DNA from: Monocercomonoides exilis
Taxonomy: Eukaryota; Preaxostyla; Oxymonadida; Polymastigidae
Direction: 5' to 3'
Length of the DNA: 64,000 nucleotides
Assembly: GCA_001643675.2 (NCBI GenBank)
Contig: LSRY02000024.1
Location: forward strand, 1,118,001-1,182,000
Both the position numbers and the translations under genes were made by a program. Shown here one piece after another: positions 57,862 to 64,000 of the stretch; position 1 is the stretch's first letter, and every line of letters begins with the position of its first letter. The notes below the pieces were generated by a model. The model saw only the letters and a list, made by a program, of their open reading frames with translations. It searched no databases and had not been told where the DNA came from.

Positions 57862-58157
57862 ATATATATAATGTGAAATGATCGTTAATAAATTTTTTTA
57901 TTTATTAATTCTCATTAAAGAATTTTTAATTAATATTTAAATTTTTGAATGAATTAGAAATATTTACAAACCTTGGTGCAGTCCAATTTCTCACGAAAGC
58001 TCAATGGAAGGACTTGAACCCCCCCATTTCCCCCCCATGAGTAATTGGATTTCTTTCAAAATTCAAATATTAGAATACTTGACATTTGTATATATACCGA
58101 AAATATATTTTAAAATATTATTTGTGGGTCAGATTAATTTTTATTTAAAAAAAAGAG

Positions 58158-58193
58158 CCAATAAAGAAAAAAGTGCCAATAAAAAGATGACCC
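58158..58193 (-). repeat. Terminal inverted repeat of pogo element
   Basis: 36 bp, identical to the reverse complement of 56184-56219; TA follows at 58194-58195. Confidence 0.95.
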
Positions 58194-59301
58194 TACCACA
58201 ATAAATTTTCTTTGAAAAAAGTTATTCCGAAAAGCCAGAGTTTATTCCAATTAATTTTTTTTATTTCAATAAAAATAATTTATTCCGAATAAACTTTGTT
58301 TATTTGAATAAGTTATTTTAATTCGAATAAAACCTTTCTATTCTCATTGTATCTATTAATTAATCATTAACTTTTCCCACAATTTCATATTTTTAAATAA
58401 GCCTGTCTGACCTGACAAATCAATTTTTGCCTCGTCCATCACAAAAAAAAAAATAAATAAATAAAAAAAATAAAAATAAAAAAATAGAAAATTGGAAAAT
58501 AAAAGATTATTATAATTAAAATTAAATGAACATTTTGTTCTGACTTTGTTTTTTGAGCGTCTTTGTTTGTTTGTCGAAATTTGACAACAATTGATTTTTT
58601 CAAAAAATAGACCATCATAAAATATTTTTTAATTTCAAACAATCACATCCACTCTTCTGTTCTTCAAAAACATTCCAAAACGTTAGTGATCAATGCTTTC
58701 TTTAATTTCAGTGTTGTAGCTAACTCATTTTTGAAACATTTTGTCAGTTATTAGAATTAATGAAGTTTCAGTATTTTTTCGATTCAAGTGTTAGGACTAA
58801 ACAATCAAGCTGCCGAAAACTACAAAATCAGCATTACTGTTATCGAGTTGTTTACATTTGCTGAATGACTATTTTTAATTTGCTGTTCCCCTTTCTTTTT
58901 GTAAAATTAATTGTTTTGCGTTGTTACAACATTCTGTGAGCAGAATAAAAACATTTATCAAAGTTTCTTTGTTGTACCAAACGCTAATATTAACAAGCAG
59001 AAATTATTTGGCAAATCATTTGTTTGTTTAATGATATATTTCTCATGTTAAAGTGATTATTATATTTCACTTTGGATTCTATCCTTGTGCACAATATTGT
59101 TATTATAAAGAAATGATTTCGCTGAGTGAAAGAAAATATGGCATATGCTCACTTTGCCTTACAAGCCAAAAATAATTCAAACGACTTTGTTTTTATTTAT
59201 TAATTGTTGCAATGCATAAATAACATGTTAATAATAGCGGGTTTTAGTTATTTCAATTCAAAAAGTGAATGAAACAATAAAAAAGTTATTATTTTAAATG
59301 A
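58194..59301. other. AT-rich DNA with TTTATTCC-type repeats
   Basis: 58215-58330 repeats the motif seen at 53281-53420 (GAGTTTATTCCAA and relatives). The rest shows nothing coding. Confidence 0.45.
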
Positions 59302-60350
59302 TTAAAAATGATAAGATTCAGAATATTCACTAGCATCTGCTCCATCTCCTGGGTCGTCGTAATCTTCTTCATGAATTTCAACTGCTTCCTGCTCAATTTG
59401 GGGAACATCTGCTTCATCGTCTCCTTCTCCATCATCATAGTCATGGGGAAATGCAGCTTCAGTAGGTTTATAATTCGTAACATTCCTCACAAATTCTGGG
59501 AATAGCATATCTTTTTCTTGTTGAAGAAAAATGAAGCAATAAAATCATCAAAGAACTTTTCTTTGATTCCACATGGAGGCAATGATCTTCTGAAATGAGA
59601 TCAACAACCTTCTATCAAATTTGTGCATACTCCAGTTTCTGTATTTTTGAATTCGTATTTGTGGCAAACTGTCTGATGTTTGTAACCTAATTCATTCAAG
59701 CACTTATATGCATCCCACTCATCACTGTAAATCGTTGTTATTTTCTGGATGTTGGCTTCAATGATGGGAATCAGAGTCTCCTTTTTTCTGTTTGGAACTC
59801 TGATAATTAAACATTTTCCAATTTCATCATTTTCTTTTCTTTCCACTGCACAAAAAAGCCATATTTGTTTCTTCTTTTTCCCTTTGTGGAACTTTCTTTT
59901 TCTCAGAATTGCCTCATCAATTTCCACAATGAATCCTTCTCCTCCAAGAGCAAACCTCACACTCGACATTCGAATTCCAATAGATGCTCTTGCAACAGAA
60001 TACCAATAACCAACTGTATTTCGACCAACTCCAGTGAAAAACGAGCATTGATCAATTCGAATTTTTAGCCAGAAGTGCAAAAGAATAAGAAAAATTGAGT
60101 AGATTTTGATATGACTTCCATAAAAAGATGTCTCCTTCAAATATGAAATGAATTTGTTACATGCTGAACATCTTTATGATCGATTTGTTTCATCAACTGT
60201 AGTTTGTTTCATATATCTTCTACAAGATGTGCATTTTTTCGTTTCATTAAAGTTGATAATATGAATGAACCACTCCCAACTCTTTTCTAAATCTTGAAAT
60301 AGCTTGTTATAATAAGCAACATCTGATTTCTTATCAGGAACAAGAGACAT
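59302..60350 (-). pseudogene. Merlin/ISXO2-type (IS1595-like) transposase, broken
   Basis: The minus strand from ATG 60350 reads an N-terminal zinc-ribbon segment ('KKCTSCRRYMKQTT', then 'RCSACNK'), then the DDE domain with 'VEIDEAILRKRKFHKGK', 'TTIYSDEWDAYKCL' and 'HKYEFKNTE' before 'TNLIEG'. This is the layout of ISXO2-like transposases, the eukaryotic form of which is Merlin. Three lesions are visible: TAA at about 60174-60176 before the second Cys pair, TGA at 59601-59603 where Trp is expected before 'SHFRRSLP', and a frameshift near 59508 before 'FVRNVTNYKP' and the acidic tail. No TIRs were identified. It is a dead copy. Confidence 0.75.
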
Positions 60351-60874
60351 GAGCGAAAAAATAATTAATAAGCATTCGATTATTTTTGTTAAAAATACTC
60401 ATATTAACAAATTTTCCATTATTTGTGTTCAAACAAATAATTTTAATTATGGAATTTTTGATCTTTTCAAAAAAATTTTCATTTTTGATATAAGATTTTC
60501 CGCTGCTAATTTGAATTGATAATTGCTTGTTATAATATTTTTTATTGTTTTGAAATAAAATATATAAAATTTTCATGTAACGTCAAGTGTGCACTTGCCG
60601 TAAATAAATATTTCCAATTTTCTGTTCATGGAAATAAATCAAAAAGTCACTTTTGCAATCACAAACAATAACAAAATTTTACAAAACAATATTGTGACTT
60701 TATGACATTCACTTCTGAACTATCTTGAAAACAAATATGAAATTCAATTTATAACAAAACTCACAACAACTGAGCAAAAGATTCATAATATATTCATCTG
60801 ATCTAATCTAATCAGTTTTTCTTTTCCTTTTTACGTTTGTACGATTTTACTTCGGATAAAATCATTATTTATAA
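60351..60874. other. AT-rich intergenic DNA
   Basis: No gene. Merlin end sequences would be expected here, but no inverted repeat with the 59.2-kb side is obvious by eye. Confidence 0.45.
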
Positions 60875-63800
60875 ATGATATCTGGAATTATAGATCCAGA
60901 GATGTTGCAATATTCACAAAACCAATCAATTAAAACTTTTAGAAGTGAAAGAGATGAAGAAAATGAGTGCACTACACCTAAAAATAGCAAAAATAAAGCA
61001 TCAAAAACTATGCAAAACGTTTCCAATTTTATTAATGAAGCTTCTCTTGAGGTTTGTTTTCATATTCGTGGAAAGAAATTATTTTCAAAACTATAAATTG
61101 ATTTAGTCTTTTTTTGGATTTGTGAAACGAATTTTACAATCAGAATCCGTTTTAATTGATGAAACAATTCAGCATCTTGATGAAACGTCATTTATAATAT
61201 CATCTCTAACTGCAAAAGCATTCACCAATCGAAGTGCTTTTTTACCAATTCACAACTATTTAACTTCTGTAACTTGTGTATTACTTCAAATTCTCATAAA
61301 ACAGTTACAGAACGAAAGTGACATTAAAGGAAATATTTCTGAACTGTTATTACACAACTTTTCATTTGTGGATCGTCTTATAAATTATTTCGTGATACTT
61401 TTAACTGGATGCGTTCCAAACGATACAGAGCCAAAATCATTTCAAGGAATATCTTTTCTTAAATGTGAATTTTCTACTAAAGATTTGCCAGCTGCGACTA
61501 ACGTCGCACAAAATATTTGGATGTGTCTTTCATTACTCCTTTTTTGTCACATTGCTGTAAATTCTTCAAGTGATGGTCACAGAGCTTCTCAAGCTGCAGG
61601 AGTTACTTATTTGCCATGCAATTCTCCCTCTATGAATATGATTTGTCCTTCTATCAACAATAAAGTGATTTTTTCTGATATAACAAAACTGCGCTTGATT
61701 GAAGATATACCAAACTTTCCAAGTGAATTCCTGAATGAAAGATCGAAAAAAGATTCGAGCTTATCTGGAACAGAAACGGAAGGAAAAAGCAAAGAAAAGA
61801 AAGAAAACAACGAAGACTCGATTAAATATATAGATTTTGAAAGATTTTCATTGAAAGAATTAATAAATACTGTGCTTCATGAAGCAGATCATCCATCAAC
61901 AACACTTCAGAAAGATGCTTCAAGTTCAAAGGCAGCAGAAGAAACTGCGGTGGAAGCGAAAACGAAGGTTAATACAGACAACTCTAAACAACTAGGCTCT
62001 GCTAAAAATGTGCTGTACAGCATTCACAGAAGAGCTGTGATGTCTCTTTTGAAGTCCACCGTCGCATCAGACGCAGCTCAGCTGCTTTCGCCGCCTTCTG
62101 CAGCGACACAGGATTCAACGAGCGCGAAACCCACACATTTAGATCTTCTTTTGGAGTATTGCAAGCTTCCTCTCCACAACCTGTACAACACACTCCTTTG
62201 CCTTCAAAAAGAACATACAGAGCAATCTGCTGGGCTTTCATCGTTATTGTCTCCATCTTTTGTAGCAGCCTCAGAAATAGCGTCAAAATTCATGTTCGAT
62301 TTTTCTGCAAGTTTTGAAGCCAAACAGAAGAACGAGGCTGAGAAAGCAGTGGAAGAGAATGCGAAAGAGACAGGCGATGAAACTGAGCCGCCTTTTGACG
62401 AATTGCTGGAGCTTGCTTTGAAAATGAGCAAAGAGGAAGCCGGCGTTATCATTGAGGATAATGAAGACGAAAACGAGAAGAAAGAGAAAAATGAAGAGAA
62501 AGAAGATGAAAAAAAGGAAGAGAAGAAGGAAGAAAAAACAGAGCTATTAAAAACATCTTCATCGTCTTCTCAATCAGAAATTGAACCAAAGACATCATCA
62601 GCAGACCTGTCACCATCTCATCTTCTGTCTCTTTCGCTTTCATTCTCATTGATTCGCCATCTGCCTCTTCTTTGCGTGAGCGCTATGAGATTTTTACTTG
62701 AAGAAGAAGAAGAAGAAGAAGAAGATTCCGGTTGCCGTGATGAAGCAGTAAATGAAGGCAAGCCATGCTTCTATTCAATTGGTCATTCATTGTTCTCTTC
62801 TTTGTCCAATCTTCTGACGTGCACACACAAATTATTCACTAAAGTCTCTCTCATCCTTTCAATGCTCCCATCGCAAATGCAGTTGGCTATTGCCAATGGA
62901 ATAAGCATTGCCAAAAGAGAAGACAAAGAAAATGAAAAGAACAAGAGCGATGATACGACATCTGAATCATCGAATACTAAATCCCCTTCAAACACAATAT
63001 GTTCTCTTCTTGGCAGCCAATTGGGTGCGCTTTCTGCCTTTTTCTTCTCTCTTTTCAGCTGTGCTTCTTCTGTTGTCGATATTCTATGTAATTCTTCTTT
63101 GTCTTTTAGCAGCTGCAATGAGAAAGAAAAATTCAATGACGAAACATCCAAAGAAAAAGAAGGAGAAATCATTGAAGTGAAAAACGATGTGTTGAAGTTG
63201 TTTAGCCTGCTGGAAGAATCCACAAAATTCGTCTTTTTGAATGGCGGAAACGATGAAATGAAAAAAGATACAGCAAGCGAAGCAACAGATGCCCAATCAA
63301 CACATATCTCATCTTATGCTTGCGATAACAATTTTATTCCATTCTCATACAAATCAGCTCTGATGCTAATTTGCACTATGCTTTTGGAACGTTCAGCAAG
63401 AAAGGACAGAAAAGAAGGGTCTTCAAATAAACAAAATGAGATGAACATCAACTTGTTTGAGAAGGAATGCAGCGAATGGAAGGAAAAAGAGACACACAAA
63501 TTGTTCCTTCCTCTTTTGTCGTTTATCTCTTCTTCTGTCCAGTCATCTGCATTGCTCACAAAAACATCAGCAGATCAAGTTTTTGGAGAGCTAACGTCAC
63601 CGTTTCCTCCGTCTGCCTTGATACGCTTTTCAGATTTGGATTTGTATGCTCCTTCGTCTTCCTTGTCTTCATTTATGGATCATCAGACAGACGAAGCAGG
63701 AGAGAAAGGAAAAGAGTTGATTGAGTCGAGTTCAACAGCCTCAAACACTCAGACCGAGCCTGCAGAATCTCAACTACCATCAACAATTCCGAAGGCGCCT

Positions 63801-64000
63801 TCCATTCCAAAAGCACCCCCGCTTTTGTCGCCTTCTTCTTCAACTTCTTCTTCTTCTTCCTCTTCTTCTTCCTTTTCTTCTTCCTTTTCTTCTTCCTCTT
63901 CTTCTTCCTCTTCTTCTTCCTCTTCTTCTTCCTCTTCTTCTTCCTCTTCTTCTTCCTCTTCTTCTTCCTCTTCTTCTTCCTCTTCTTCTTCAACAACATC
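60875..64000 (+). CDS. Large protein with ubiquitin-interacting motif, 5' part only
   Basis: Exon 1 60875..61051 ('MISGIIDPEMLQYSQNQS') joins exon 2 from 61107 in phase 0 over a 55-bp intron (GTTTGTTTTC...GATTTAG). Exon 2 is open with no stop to the window end, so more than 1,020 aa are visible. The ordered parts are alpha-helical and Leu-rich ('LPIHNYLTSVTCVLLQILIK', 'LDLLLEYCKLPLHNLYNTLL'). Near 62395-62440, 'FDELLELALKMSKEEA' fits the UIM consensus (acidic, x-Ala-Leu-x-x-Ser-x-x-Glu core). Acidic Glu/Lys tracts and a final poly-Ser run (12-bp tandem units, 63841-63995) are insertions of the local style. A ubiquitin-pathway role, for example a HUWE1-like ligase, is possible, but no catalytic domain is visible in the window. 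Confidence 0.75.
63841..63995 (+). repeat. 12-bp tandem repeat encoding poly-Ser
   Basis: Units of TCTTCTTCTTCC repeat nearly perfectly in frame, each adding four serines. Confidence 0.85.

Larger units (their letters stand above)
56184..58193 (-). mobile_element. Complete pogo/Tigger-type DNA transposon
   Basis: The 2,010-bp element has perfect 36-bp terminal inverted repeats (56184-56219 and 58158-58193), beginning GGGTCATCTTTTTATTGGCA. TA flanks both ends (56182-56183 and 58194-58195), the Tc1/mariner-superfamily target-site duplication. It contains one two-exon transposase gene on the minus strand with intact catalytic residues. TIR identity and the intact gene point to a recent insertion. 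Confidence 0.92.

Noticed and set aside
58003-58026. tRNA-like T-arm on the minus strand (GGTTCAAGTCC followed by TTCCA)
   Set aside because: No matching 5' acceptor strand or A box lies at the required distance, and the site is inside the pogo element. Coincidental match.
1-64000. CRISPR arrays, operons, bacterial-type promoters or rRNA
   Set aside because: None seen. The repeats are simple microsatellites or transposon ends, and gene structure is eukaryotic with introns.

Overview
This is a eukaryotic (protist) nuclear contig. It has AT-rich intergenic DNA, GC-richer exons and short spliceosomal introns (about 42-220 bp in the genes resolved here). It carries single-copy eukaryotic housekeeping genes: alpha-tubulin, ribosomal stalk protein P2, eIF3f, MED18, dolichol kinase, ATG4 and a KIF-binding protein homologue. 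Intact genes read with the standard code. Very long poly-Ser and Glu/Lys/Arg inserts interrupt otherwise conserved proteins. There is also a multicopy family of helical, charged ~440-residue proteins and relics of a large beta-helix (pectin-lyase-fold) surface family. To me this combination suggests an oxymonad flagellate of the Monocercomonoides type. That assignment is inference from remembered family style, not from a search.

Layout. 0.5-2.7 kb: KBP/KIFBP (minus, two exons). 3.5-5.6 kb: an LRR-PP2C phosphatase (plus). 5.8-6.3 kb: a small unrecognised two-exon gene (minus). 7.1-8.7 kb: a secreted NagZ-like GH3 glycosidase (minus). 9.4-10.7 kb: alpha-tubulin (minus). 11.3-12.1 kb: a decayed coding remnant. 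12.6-13.0 kb: 60S P2. 13.3-15.2 kb: a truncated beta-helix pseudogene with an in-frame TGA. 15.2-18.4 kb: a gene desert with transposase relics and a ~400-bp MITE. 18.5-21.6 kb: MED18 and dolichol kinase, divergent with start codons 33 bp apart. 21.8-26.4 kb: a 1,456-aa low-complexity protein. 26.8-27.9 kb: eIF3f (four exons). 28.4-36.6 kb: an ATG4 protease inflated to about 2,660 aa.

36.6-60.9 kb is accessory DNA: simple repeats, three copies of the helical family (A, B and C), and a large inverted duplication (arms ~39.9-42.5 and ~50.5-53.1 kb) that carries copies A and C. It also has a second beta-helix relic, an apparently complete pogo/Tigger-type transposon with perfect 36-bp TIRs flanked by TA (56184-58193), and a broken Merlin-type transposase (59.3-60.35 kb). 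60.9-64.0 kb holds the 5' part of a large ubiquitin-interacting-motif protein that runs off the window.

Exons were joined by reading GT..AG boundaries and checking phase by hand; no transcript evidence was available. The housekeeping genes are unrelated neighbours rather than a pathway cluster. The coherent signals are structural: inflated proteins, GTTTG-type donors, inverted duplication of a lineage-type family, and cut-and-paste DNA transposons at different stages of decay.
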